Assembly: GCA_022495995.1 (NCBI GenBank)
Contig: JAFEMH010002084.1
Span: forward strand, 248,001 to 312,000
Length of the DNA: 64,000 nt
From: Adenophora triphylla var. japonica
Lineage: Eukaryota > Streptophyta > Magnoliopsida > Asterales > Campanulaceae
Direction of reading: 5' to 3'
Shown here: one piece after another, positions 34,901 to 44,837 of the stretch
How the letters are laid out: each line of letters starts with the position of its first letter
Numbering within the stretch: the stretch's first letter is position 1
Made by a program: the position numbers and the translations under genes
The notes under the pieces: model-generated
What the model was told of the DNA's origin: nothing
The model's database searches: none
The model's input: the letters and a program-made list of their open reading frames with translations, nothing else

Positions 34901-37900
34901 ATTCCTGTGCGTGTGTGTATTTTTTTATTTGATTTTGGTTTTGATTTTTTGGATTTGATTTTGGTTTTGATTTTCGGATTTGATTTTGAGATTTTTGGAT
35001 TTCCATTTCTTGGTTCACAATATGTGTTCATCCATGGTTTGTAATTGGAAAAATGCAAAACAGAGATGAAATGAGAATGAACATGAAAAGAATGTTACTT
35101 ATTTAACGATTGTTATGTTATTTAATGAGTTGGTTCATTTTGTTAATGAAAACTAACGTCATCCAACTCAGTTATCTTATTTGTAACGAGACTCAAAAGT
35201 ACGTTACATTATGTTGTCAATTCTTAGTATGCTCCCCCCCCCCCACACCCCCGCGGTGCTGCTTCTAATCTAATTACACTGCGATTTGAGGATTGTCTCT
35301 AGAGCCCCGCCTCTGGTGTGGATGATCTAGCATTCTTCACCTCCAATACTCATCCTCAAATCTGAAAGATTGTGAAGTCACTCTTAATCCCCTGAGATTA
35401 AGGGCTCAGCGCGGGAATCAGATGGGTTTAGGTTAACTACTAGACTTGACCACGGTTAATTAACCGCGGTTAACCGGTTAATAACCGGCGGTTAACGTTG
35501 TAAATATTATTAACCGGATTTAACCGTTAACCGTTAAGTCACGGTTACGGTTAACCGGTTAACGGTTAATCCGGTTAACCCGGTTAACCCGGTTAATAAA
35601 CGGTTAATTTTTTATTTTATTTTTTTTTTTTTTTTTCAAAAGTTAAAAAGTTTGAATAACCATTAAAAAAAAATAAATATGTAATCGTATATGATCTAAA
35701 GTTAAAAATAACTTTTTAATAGTTTTTTGAATAAAAAGTTAAGCTTTTAACACTCTTTTGAAAAAACAGTTAAATATTTAACAGTTTTACATTAAATATG
35801 TAACTGTATATGCTGTTTTTTTTTTTTTTTTTTTTGGATAAATAAAACTATTTTAAATAGTTGTTAAGACTAATATTTTTTGCAAAAAGTTATAGAAAAA
35901 TAGGTATGAATTTTTAAAGAAATGAAAACTTAACGGATTTAAAAGAAACGGAAGTATATAAAAGAAAAAAGGGACGGTACCCTTAAATTTTATTAATTAA
36001 ATTAAAATTACAAAGAGGGGGACAACCAACCTTACCCTTTTATAATTAAGGGGGGACATTTAGGAGCCTTACCTCATCCTAAAAACTATTACAATAATTA
36101 AGACGGAATTTCGGCATAATATTTAAGCCACTTTTGCCTCATAGAAAAAATGCAACCTTGTAAAAAGGGGCATTCTCTTAAACTATTAAAACTAAAAACA
36201 ATTGCAAAACAATGCTCTAATGTCAAAATGGAAGTTGGATAATAAACACCCGACAAACTAAGAGTTGCCGTATTAAAAACCTTTAACAATTGACATAATT
36301 TAGTGCAAGCATCCCATTGATAAGCAAGTAGAGGTTCACTATACTCGACAGACATTAAAAATTCCGTAAGCAATTCTTTATGTTCATAACCATCGAGTAA
36401 CATTTTATAGGTGGAATTCCACCTAGTTGGAACATCTTTAGAAAAATATTTGTCTCGCAAATTTTTACTTCTTAGAAATTTGATCCATTTTCTTGTATGA
36501 GCATTTTTTTTAGCAATCCAATTAAGAGCTTGCCTAATCGGAAGTACGTGAACCTCTAATGCTTCCAAACCATCTCTAACACATAAATTCATAACATGAC
36601 ATATACATCTAATATGAAAAAACCTCCCACCAAAAGAGGGTTGACAAACTCTAATCAATTCGGGTAAACTAGCCGTATTAGCACTAGCATTGTCAAATGA
36701 AATGGTAAAAATTTTATTCAAAATAGCATATTTTGAAAAATGCCATGCAACTTTCTAGCAATATTTTCCGCGGAATGAGGTGGCAAAAATTCGTCGTATG
36801 CGATTAATCTTTTTGGAGAGTCCAAGAATTATCTATCCAATGACAAGTAACCCCCAAATAACTATTTCTTTGCCAATGATCGCTCCAAGCATCCACACAA
36901 ATTGAAACTTTGTTTGGTAAGTTTGATAAAACATTGATTAAATTAAGTTTATATTCCGAAACCACTTTTTGAATATCACGAACGAGAGTCGTACGTGGTA
37001 CTCTTTTTCCTTGGGAATTTAAACTCATTTGGCTAAATCGTTCATAAAATGCACAATCCGCGAAATTAAAAGAAAGTCCTTTCACACATACGAATTTTGC
37101 CAATTCTTTCCTATAAACAAGATTATCAAATTTAAATAAGCAAGAAGACGAACCTTGGGTTTGGGTTGGATTGCGTAATTGAGTTTGAGTACTCGGATTT
37201 GTTAGCCTATCGGGATGTCGTGTCCGAATGTGGTACATAAATGACCCCGTCCCACCACCTTTTGGAATTGGTAAATTTGTTGACAATAATTGCAAGTAAC
37301 GGTAAAATTGTTGAAGTCGTCGGGTGATTTGCCTTTTTGTGAAATGGATGGTAAAAGTGTCGGATGTTGCTTCTCTAACACGTCCACCACCACGAGCTCC
37401 ACCTCCGCCCGCCGACCTCCCCTCCTCCTCCTAGCCGTAGTAGCACCACTACTTGGAACGGTTTCTTCTTCATTTTGCGGAAAATCGTCAAAAAAGCATC
37501 ATTTAAAGCATCATTTGCGTCTACGGAGGAAGAACCAACATATTGTTCCTTATCCTTACGGTCTCCATGAGGTGAAGCCATTTTTGTGGTAGAAAAATTA
37601 AAAAACGAAGTGTGTAAGTTAAAAATGGATGAAAGTGTAAAAACGAAATTTCGTTAGAAAACTAAATGAAAATGCTATTGAAACTTAACGGGAGAGTATG
37701 AGCTTTAGAGTATTTAGAGAGAGAGAGTAGAGAGAATTGAGGTGGAAATAAAATGGTAGGAGGGAGGTGATATTTATAAGTGAAGAATTTGTCAAATATA
37801 TATTTTTTTTTTTTTTTTTATGAATCCCGGTAGTTCACTAACGGTTATAAGGCTTTTAAAGCCTCGTTTGGTACATTTCCTTCTCGCGTTTCGCATGCCC

Positions 37901-40900
37901 AGGCGGCCGCCCTGCCCAAGCCAAGCCCAACGGTCATTTCTCCAACGGCTATTTTCTTTAAAATTCCAACGGATATTTTTTTTAAAAGCCCAACGGATAA
38001 TATACGGTTAACCGCCGGTTAATTAACCGGTTAACTTAACGGTTAATTAACCGACGGTTAATTAACGGTTAAGTTAACCGGTTAATTAACCGGCGGTTAA
38101 CCGGCGGTTAACCGGAGTCAAAAATTCTTAACCTTTGTTAACCTCGGTTACACGGTTATCGGTTAGGCGGTTAAGTCGGTTAGACGGTTAACGGTTTAGG
38201 CGGTTAAAATCCGGTTAATAACCTTACGGTTAGCCGGTTAACGCTTAACTTTGGACACGTCTATTAACTACCATCCCAAAAATAAGGCTTATACCACTAT
38301 CATAATAAGGGGTAATAATGCCGACCCCAAATCATTTTAGGACTAAAGCTTTGTTGTTGTTGTATTGGTTGCATAATATTAAATGACTCAAATGTGGCAT
38401 GCAGTTGGAAACGTTATATATCTCTTAATCTATGAGTGTGTCAAAAAGTTGAATGGCGGAAGCTGTAAGCAACCCGGGTCACATATTAGACCACCATGCT
38501 GAAGCAGGAAGAGGAATATGAACAAAAGACATGGTAACACAAATTTACCGAGTAGCAAGTGCTTACCTCCAAAATAGCATCAAAAGAGTGAAGATATGGC
38601 CACCAAACAAGAGCAAATGTTCCTAAGACCACCAAACCCAGTTTTGATACCTCAAGAAGTGGATTTCGACGCCTTAGGCATTTACCAAAGAGATGACTGA
38701 AGAAAGCAGGAGCAAAATAAGCACTCATCTGTACAATGACAAAAATATATCCACCACATATAAGATTAGCCTGCAGAAAATATCTATCATAAGGAATATG
38801 ATATAGCATCAAAACTTTTTAATTTTGTACTTTTATGTCTGTATTTCTTGTGATTTTTAATAAAGTTTGTAAAAAAAATCTACAATATGCAAGAAAATTA
38901 TCATATTTTGAGCATGAAAGAAAAAAAAATAGAAAAAAAATAATATATGTATATAGCTTAAGTATTGAAAGTGGACTCTTTTAACGGAACGTCACAAAAA
39001 GGAATAGTGGACTCTTAACGTCGAACGGAAGGATTAACAAGTTTGACTGGGTCTAAATAGTTTTCAACGATGCAAACGCTATTCCTGCCAATTGAAAGCA
39101 CTGGAGAAGTCTATTTTTCAAGTGCTTACACCCTCTCAGAGCATCAGGTGGGAAATCAGATCCCATTGGATCTATGATCCTCTCTTCCTTCTTCTCAATA
39201 CAACATTAGTTATCACACAGCAGCTTCATGGCCTTAAGCTGCTTTGTTCGAAATTTAAACCAACATAACTTCTTTATCTACATCTTCTACTCAACCTCCA
39301 GAAATCACAATTTAACACATTATAGAAAAAGTCATAACCTTCCTGGGAAAATATACAAATGAGCCAAAGTAGATTCAATGATGGTTTATTCACCGGTGAG
39401 TGGTAAAGAACCTGACTTCTACTTGGCTCATTGAACCTAGCCTATCTATTCACTCTTGCTTTATCTATGATTTCATCTCTCTTCACTTCATGTGAAAACT
39501 TAATTCTGGCATCTATTCAAGAGTATTCTCACTTCACCACATTATGCATACAGTCGTCTCTAGGTCTCCAAAACACTTGAACAAGCTACAGGGCCATAAA
39601 ATCATCAATTACGCTTCTTGTCTATCAGTCTTCTTTACTAAATCCTGAGTGGCATCAGTTCGACAAAGATAACACAATCAAAAAAATTACTCAAGTTGCC
39701 AAGGTTCTTCTTCTGCTAGTAATGGGCTACAAATTAGAGAATCAAATATTTCAATAGGCCTCTGTATTCTTCTATTGCTCAATTATTTAAGCTACAAAAA
39801 CTAGGCAAAGTTCATGTCTCCGATCAGCACATTTCTAACTGTATGTATTTTCTTATAAGACTCCTAAAATATAGGTATCACGCACCTCGTTGCCATTACA
39901 AATGCATGTAAGATGTTAGTACTTAGTATAACTCAGAAACTACTAACACCGGACTATGACACTGAGGAATGACTTGTGATACCTAAATATATTCTAGTAC
40001 CATATTTACAACAACAACAACAAAGCCTTAGTCCCAAAATAATTTGGGGTCGGCTAACATGAATCCTCATATGTTATCGTGAAAAAAATAAATAAAAAAT
40101 TAAATTAAATTAAATTAAAAAAAATAAAAATAAATAAAAAATAAATAAAATAAATAAATAAATAAATAAATAAATAAAAATAAAAAAATAAAAATAATAA
40201 TAATAATAAAAAATAAAAAATAAAAAAATAAAAAGAAAAAGAAAAATAAAAATCAACCCCCCACATGGATTTTTGCCCTCCACTCCGGCCTCTTCAACAC
40301 CATACTTTCATCCACTCCAAGTAAATTCATATCATTTTCAATTACTCTAATCCAAGTTTGTTTGGGTCTTCCCCTACCCCTCGCCATTTTATCATTTCTC
40401 CACTGTTCCGGCCTCCTAACCGGTGCATCACTCGGTCTCCTTCTCACATGTCCAAACCACCGTAGACGATTTTCCCTCATTTTATCCTCAATGGGCGCAA
40501 CTCCTACTTTACCTCTGATTACCTCATTCCCCAACCGATCCTTTCTTGTATGACCGCACATCCATCGAAGCATACGCATCTCCGCCACATTCATCTTATG
40601 CACGTGACACTGTTTCACGGCCCAACAATCGGTGCCGTAAAGCAATGCGGCCTAATTGCCGTGCGGTAGAATTTTCCCTTTAATCTATTGGGCATGCCGC
40701 GATCACATAGAAACCCCTGTAGCACTCTTCCACTTCAACCAACCTCGCTTTAATCCTATGAGCCACATCTCCATCTAATTCTCCATCCTTTTGGATAATG
40801 GATCCAAGATAGCGAAAAAACTCGAAGCTTGGATAATATTTCCATCAAACGTGACCGCCTCGCCTCCCTACTTCCAACTCGCTAAACTTACACTCCAAAT

Positions 40901-43900
40901 ATTCAGTCTTGCTTCGCTAATCGAAAACCTCGAGATTCCAAAGTTTATCTCCACAACTCCAATTTACTTTCAACACCCTCTTTTCTCTCATCGATCAATA
41001 CAATATTATCTGTGAACAACATACACTTTGGTATATCATCTAGGACTGACCTCATCAATTCGTCCATTATCAAAGCAAAAAAAAGGGGCTAAGTGCGGAA
41101 CCTTGATGCACTCCAATGTTATAGGGAACTCTTCAGTCTTCCCAACACTAGTCTGTACACAAGTATTAACTCCATTATACATGTCCTTGATAATATCAAT
41201 ATATTTTTTTTGAAACACCCTTCTTTGCTAATGCCCACCAAAGTACCTCTCTTGGCACTTTATCATATGCCTTCTCCAAATCAATGAAAACCATATGCAA
41301 ATCTTTCTTTTGATCCCGATATTTCTCCATGGTTTGTCTCATAAGATATATTGCCTCCATAGTCGATCTTCCCGGCATAAACCCAAATTGGTTATTCGAA
41401 ATATCCACAATTTTTCTCAGCCTTTGTGCAATCACTCTTTCCCAAAGTTTCATAGTATGGCTCATTAGTTTGATCCCCCGATAGTTGGCACAATCTTGGA
41501 CATCACCTTTATTCTTATACAAAGGGATCAGAGTACTCTTCCGCCATTCCAATGGCATTGTGTTAACTCTCCATATCTTGTTAAATAGCGTTGTTAACCA
41601 ATCTACTCCCCTCTCCCCGAAACATCTCCAAACCTCAATTGGTATACCATCCTGGTCCAACGGCTTTCTTCAATCTCATCTTTTTCATTGCCATTTCCAC
41701 TTCACTCTTTCGAATTCTCCGCATAAAATCTCGATTAACCATACTCGAAGAGATATTTAAATCTCCAACATCCTCGCTCTTGACCGCCATCAACAAGTTA
41801 TCAAAGTACGAACTCCATCTATCTTTTATCTCTTTATCCCCGACTAAAACTCTTTCGTCTACATCCTTCACACATTTAACCGTCCCAATATCTCGTGTCC
41901 TCTTATCCCTCATACGAGCGAGTCCGTAGATGTCCTTTTCCCCTTCTTTTGTATCCAACTTATCATAAAGTTTCGATTCACCTTTGCTCTTGCGTCTCTT
42001 CTTGCTTTCTTAGCATCTCTTCTAGCTTCCTTATACTTCTCATAGTTCTCGTCGCTCCTACATTTCCCCAATAATTTGTAGCATTCTCGCTTGCCCTTTA
42101 TTGCTTGTTTTACTTCCTCGTTCCACCATGATGTGTCCTTACTTGGTGGCCCATTTCCTCTAGATTCTCCAAGGACTTCTTTCGCCACCTCCTTTATGGT
42201 ATGTACCATCTTAGTCCAAGTCGAATCTATATCCATATCCTCCATATTATCCGCCCAAATACCGGTATCGACCATCTTAGCTACAAATTTCGGTTGATTT
42301 TCCCCTTCAAGTCTCCACCACTTCGATTCTAGGGTCTACCCGTGATTTTCTCTTCCTCGAAATTCTCTTACTTCGAAAATCAAGTACCACCACCTATGTT
42401 GAGTTCTTTGTGCTCTCACCCGAACAACCTTGCAATCTGTATAACTCTTTCTACAAGTATTTCTTACTAAGAAGAAGTCAATCGACTCGCATTACCTCCA
42501 CTCCTATAGACACCAAGTGAGATTCTCTCTTCTTGAACCAAGTGTTCATTATACTCAAGTCATATGCCAACGCAAAGTCCAGGATACTATTTCCCGCTTC
42601 ATTCCTCTCTCCAAAACCAAAACCTCCATGTATGCTCTCAAAGCCATATCGACTAGACCCCACACGTCCGTTCGTATCACCACCAATCACTAATTTCTCA
42701 CCACTAGGTACTCGTTGCACTACCTCCTCCAAATCTTCCCGTAACACTTGTTTAATAGATGCATCCAACCCTACTTGTGGTGCATAGGCGGAAATAATAG
42801 TTATAATCTCATCACGTATCACCGGTTTAATGCCCATAATTCGATCACTCTTCCCGTACACTTCCACCACATCATTAATATACTCCTTATCAATAATGAT
42901 ACCCACTCCATTTCTACCCTTATCCTTTCCCGAGTACCAAAGCTTAAAACCCCAAGGCGATATTTCTTTTGCTTTCTCTCCAACCCACTTAGTTTCCTCG
43001 TAAACACATTATGTGAATCTTCCTCCTCCTCATAACTTCCACCACCTCTGCCGATCTCCCCGTCAATGATCCAATGTTCCAAGTTCCAAAGCGCATCCCA
43101 CTACCCTTACACCTACCATGGACTAGCTTCTTTACCCGCACTCGTCCGCAATGCAGAACCCTCGCATATTTGACACCACCCCGTGCGAAGAGATGGCGCG
43201 TCGCTTCCGGCGACGACCTAGCAACCTTTGCATACTTATCACTACACTCAGGTCTTTGAAGTGTAGCGCACCCTTGCATATTTGACACCACCCCGGGCGA
43301 AGAGATGGCGCGTCGCTTGGGCGACGACCTAGCAACCTTTGCATACTTATCACTACACCCGTGTCTTTGAAGTGTAGCGCGTCGCCGCCGAGGAAACGCC
43401 CAACGATATTCATAATCCGATTCATGTCATGTTAATGTGACAAAATTTTTACGCTGGCTGTCACATGCCTACCGCAACCCTCGCCCTTTATCCTGACTTG
43501 GGACAGGCAAGGATAAATCCTTGGTGGGTTTCTAGTACCATATTTAAGCAAGCTTATTTTTTTTAGGTTCTAATTCTTCTACTCTTAAATGCTATTTTTT
43601 TCCTTCAAGTTTTGATGGATCTCTCGTTTGTCTTGCCGTATTTTCTCTCTCACTAATCTATTTCATTTCTTTTCTGATCAAACTACTCACTATGTCGAAC
43701 TTAAAGTCATACACCTACAATGAGGAGGGTTGCGTAGTGTACTGTAGATTGACAACAGGCTTCAAACAATGTCGTATCACAATGAACGTGAACCTAAACT
43801 TTTGAGTTAAGTTGAGTTCTGATCATAGAATAAAAACTGGAAGGAATTTGATAATGACTCTGTGAAGTATCAAAACAACAAATACTATCCATGTTCAAAT

Positions 43901-44727
43901 AGAAAGGACCTGCTTGTGGTTGAGAGCAAGAGTGAACAGGAAAGAAGCAACAAGCTCATTGTTAGAAAGAATCGCTGCAACAGCTCCAAGAGTGAGGCCT
44001 AAGCTAATACAATTGTACTGTAAAACAGTGAAAATAACTAGCTGAGAATGGCATACTTTTACAATAGCATCACTGGAACCACAAACATATCATCTATATT
44101 ACCTGAAAATGACCATGGTCAATCAGGACAAGACAGGGACTAAGCAAAATCATTGCAATATGCCATGCGACGTTAGTTTTGAGCCGTTTGAATTGCCCAG
44201 AATAATAAACAATAATAAAATAAAGAACTGCAGGAAAGAAGATCAGGACATCAGAGAATAAAACAGTCCACCTCATGAGCAGCTTTCTGCAGCAAGAAAA
44301 TAAAGGGGAAGTTGGAAAATCGAAAAGAAAGTGAACAACATAAGCACATCCCTCACAGGCATTTCATCAAACAGATTGCTTACCCAAGATATGATTCATG
44401 ACCCCGTGAAGCATAAAGGGAAACCAAATCGGAATTGAAGGGTCTTACAAGAAGGCCGTGAATATAACTTTGGTAGGCAGTGAGGGGAGGATAATCGAGC
44501 CCCCAGTAGGAAAGATCATTGATTGTGGTGTTGCGATACCAGTTGTTTGGCGGAAGGTGAAGTGTAATTTCCATCCAATGTCTCTGTGCTTCGAAATCGC
44601 CATACTTGGGTGGATCTCCGGCGCCGGAATATGGGTGGAGTGATACAGATAATCGCAATAGAATTGCAAATAGACTGATACAGATGAAGGAGGGTCCAAT
44701 TTCTTTCATTGACCTAATTTTGTTCAT
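30140..44727 (-). CDS. ALG6: ALG6-type dolichyl-P-Glc:Man9GlcNAc2-PP-dolichol alpha-1,3-glucosyltransferase
   Basis: This ER-membrane enzyme adds the first glucose to the lipid-linked Man9GlcNAc2 oligosaccharide before N-glycosylation, using dolichyl-phosphate-glucose. Six exons with GT-AG junctions and consistent phase were read: 44,727-44,384; 44,286-44,103; 44,017-43,910; 38,728-38,567; 31,316-31,064; 30,585-30,140. Joined they give 1,497 nt, 498 residues, close to the usual ALG6 length. Family landmarks are visible: [20 protein letters not shown] and [15 protein letters not shown] in exon 1, [20 protein letters not shown] in exon 2, [13 protein letters not shown] in exon 4, [18 protein letters not shown] in exon 5, [11 protein letters not shown] in exon 6. 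It is strongly hydrophobic, as expected for a multi-span protein. The start is the ATG at 44,727; the open frame upstream has no earlier ATG. Introns 3 (5.2 kb) and 4 (7.2 kb) are swollen by transposons, and the exon 5 acceptor lies at a hAT junction. ALG8 is a relative, but the landmarks fit ALG6 better. Confidence 0.95.
30662..30840. mobile_element. Possible degraded Stowaway-like MITE in ALG6 intron 5
   Basis: CTCCCTCCGATCCATAATAA at the left and CATTTATTTTCGGACGGAC then CATTTATTATG at the right resemble a Stowaway pair. The right end is decayed, so the boundaries are approximate. Confidence 0.4.
31318..32087. mobile_element. Non-autonomous hAT element at the ALG6 intron 4/exon 5 boundary
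   Basis: The ends are TAGGGGTGTTCAC and GTACAGCCCTA. The 8-bp target duplication AGAGAACC lies at 31,310-31,317 and 32,088-32,095. Subterminal regions are dense in GGTCCGG/CCGGACC motifs, and a (TA)n tract lies at about 31,869-31,900. It carries no transposase. Its left edge forms part of the present splice acceptor of exon 5 (see findings). Confidence 0.93.
32338..32813. mobile_element. Non-autonomous hAT element in ALG6 intron 4
   Basis: The terminal inverted repeats CAGGGGCGGAGCCAG and CTGGCTCCGCCCCTG are near-perfect. The 8-bp duplication GTCGTGTT lies at 32,330-32,337 and 32,814-32,821. It is 476 bp, non-coding, with a tRNA-like internal segment (next entry). Confidence 0.93.
32462..32550 (+). 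other. tRNA-like (box A/box B-like) segment inside the hAT element
   Basis: TGGTTCAGTGG at about 32,471 fits the RNA polymerase III box A pattern. GTATTCGAGCC about 55 bp downstream resembles box B with two mismatches. It may be a SINE head captured by the hAT element. No full cloverleaf could be folded by eye, so it is not called a tRNA gene. Confidence 0.35.
33398..34270. mobile_element. Non-autonomous hAT element with GGCGA-type subterminal repeats
   Basis: The ends CATAGTTGTTAAAGGCGAAA and TAGCCTTTCGCAACTATG are imperfect inverted repeats. The 8-bp duplication AACGTACT lies at 33,390-33,397 and 34,271-34,278. Many GGCGAR/YTCGCC repeats lie near both ends. Arg/Lys-rich open frames at 34,074-34,299 simply translate these repeats. 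Confidence 0.88.
34305..35231. mobile_element. Pack-MULE-like element with gene-like interior in ALG6 intron 4
   Basis: TACTAAGAATTGACATCTTA at 34,310 matches the reverse complement of the right end (TACTAAGAATTGACAACATA), and both continue ATGTAACGTACTT. It is related to the ends of the outer element at 1,873-28,976. The interior has a 172-codon minus-strand open stretch (34,540-35,058) and an overlapping 81-codon plus-strand one, with higher GC than the flanks. This resembles captured host exon sequence. The parent gene is not recognised. A clear target duplication was not found. Confidence 0.6.
35441..38263 (-). mobile_element. hAT (Ac-like) transposon with decayed transposase
   Basis: The 8-bp target duplication TTAACTAC lies at 35,433-35,440 and 38,264-38,271. 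The ends TAGACTTGACCACGGTTA and (reverse complement of the right end) TAGACGTGTCCAAAGTTA are imperfect inverted repeats. Both subterminal zones are saturated with GGTTAACCGG-type motifs (about 35,450-35,605 and 37,998-38,250). It encodes the transposase pseudogene below. Confidence 0.88.
36098..37581 (-). pseudogene. hAT transposase (BED zinc finger + RNase-H-like fold), broken
   Basis: ATG at 37,581 starts [15 protein letters not shown] frame change near 37,460 leads to the BED-type zinc finger (VTCNYCQQ near 37,295, then in a further frame [12 protein letters not shown] near 37,220). The frame 37,295-36,804 continues into the transposase body ([10 protein letters not shown]). After another break, 36,721-36,098 has [23 protein letters not shown] and [13 protein letters not shown], which are hallmarks of plant Ac-like (RICESLEEPER-type) transposases. 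It stops before the C-terminal hAT dimerisation region, which is absent from the element. At least three frame breaks make it non-functional. Confidence 0.85.
38373..40008. other. ALG6 intron 3/4 sequence around exon 4
   Basis: Apart from exon 4 (38,567-38,728) this is AT-rich intron sequence. I saw no further gene or recognisable element between 38,730 and 39,990. Confidence 0.5.
40085..40250. repeat. (TAAA)n-like low-complexity tract in the LINE 3' UTR
   Basis: About 165 bp is made almost only of A and T, with runs of AAATAAATAAAT. It lies between the LINE stop codon and its conserved 3' tail, so it is an expansion within the element rather than its tail. Confidence 0.85.
40253..43110 (-). 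pseudogene. RTE LINE ORF: AP-type endonuclease and reverse transcriptase, broken
   Basis: The endonuclease (EEP fold) begins near 43,100 with [15 protein letters not shown] and continues at 42,906-42,478 ([30 protein letters not shown]). The catalytic-Glu motif expected as QETKW is disrupted near 42,995, where CGAGGAA replaces CAGGAA. Reverse transcriptase covers about 41,660-41,000: [65 protein letters not shown]. The FADD box near 41,010 reads FTDN. The C-terminal part at 40,645-40,253 has the plant RTE block [11 protein letters not shown] and [10 protein letters not shown]. Several frameshifts separate these segments. Confidence 0.88.
43164..43387. repeat. Two tandem 112-bp repeats in the LINE 5' region
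   Basis: GCATATTTGACACCACCCCG begins at 43,164 and again at 43,276. The units differ at only a few bases. They lie upstream of the endonuclease start and may be promoter repeats of the LINE. Confidence 0.85.
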
Positions 44728-44837
44728 CTTTATTTCTTGATCATCAAATTCTATCAGCAAAGATGCCCATCAAGTTTCTTTTCCAATGAGTAATTTTCAA
44801 CCAATTGCAGTTGCTGTTGAGGTCGCCCCTTACTAAG

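Larger units (their letters stand above)
35245..38372 (+). mobile_element. Short RTE-tailed retroposon, interrupted by a hAT element
   Basis: The flanks of the hAT element join into ~310 bp ending GCCGACCCCAAATC, then AGGACTAAAGCTTTG(TTG)n. This tail matches the 3' end of the RTE LINE at 40,009-43,529 (there on the other strand). The body (35,245-35,440 plus 38,272-38,372) does not look like LINE coding sequence. It is most simply a SINE-like element using the RTE tail; a 5'-truncated LINE is the alternative. The left boundary is approximate. Confidence 0.55.
40009..43529 (-). mobile_element. RTE-type non-LTR retrotransposon (LINE), near full length, in ALG6 intron 3
   Basis: A 17-bp target duplication TTCTAGTACCATATTTA flanks the element (39,992-40,008 and 43,530-43,546). 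In its own direction the 3' end reads GCCGACCCCAAATTA, then GGGACTAAGGCTTTG followed by (TTG)n rather than poly-A, typical of plant RTE elements. At 3.5 kb it is about the full length of the clade. The coding part below is frame-broken. A (TTTA)n-like tract expands its 3' UTR. Confidence 0.92.

Noticed and set aside
43132..43425. 97-codon frame over the LINE 5' repeats
   Set aside because: It reads through the 112-bp tandem repeat in the LINE 5' region and has no domain. The endonuclease begins later, near 43,100.
44728..44760. Upstream extension of the ALG6 frame to 44,760
   Set aside because: The codon there is TTG, not ATG. The first ATG in frame is at 44,727.
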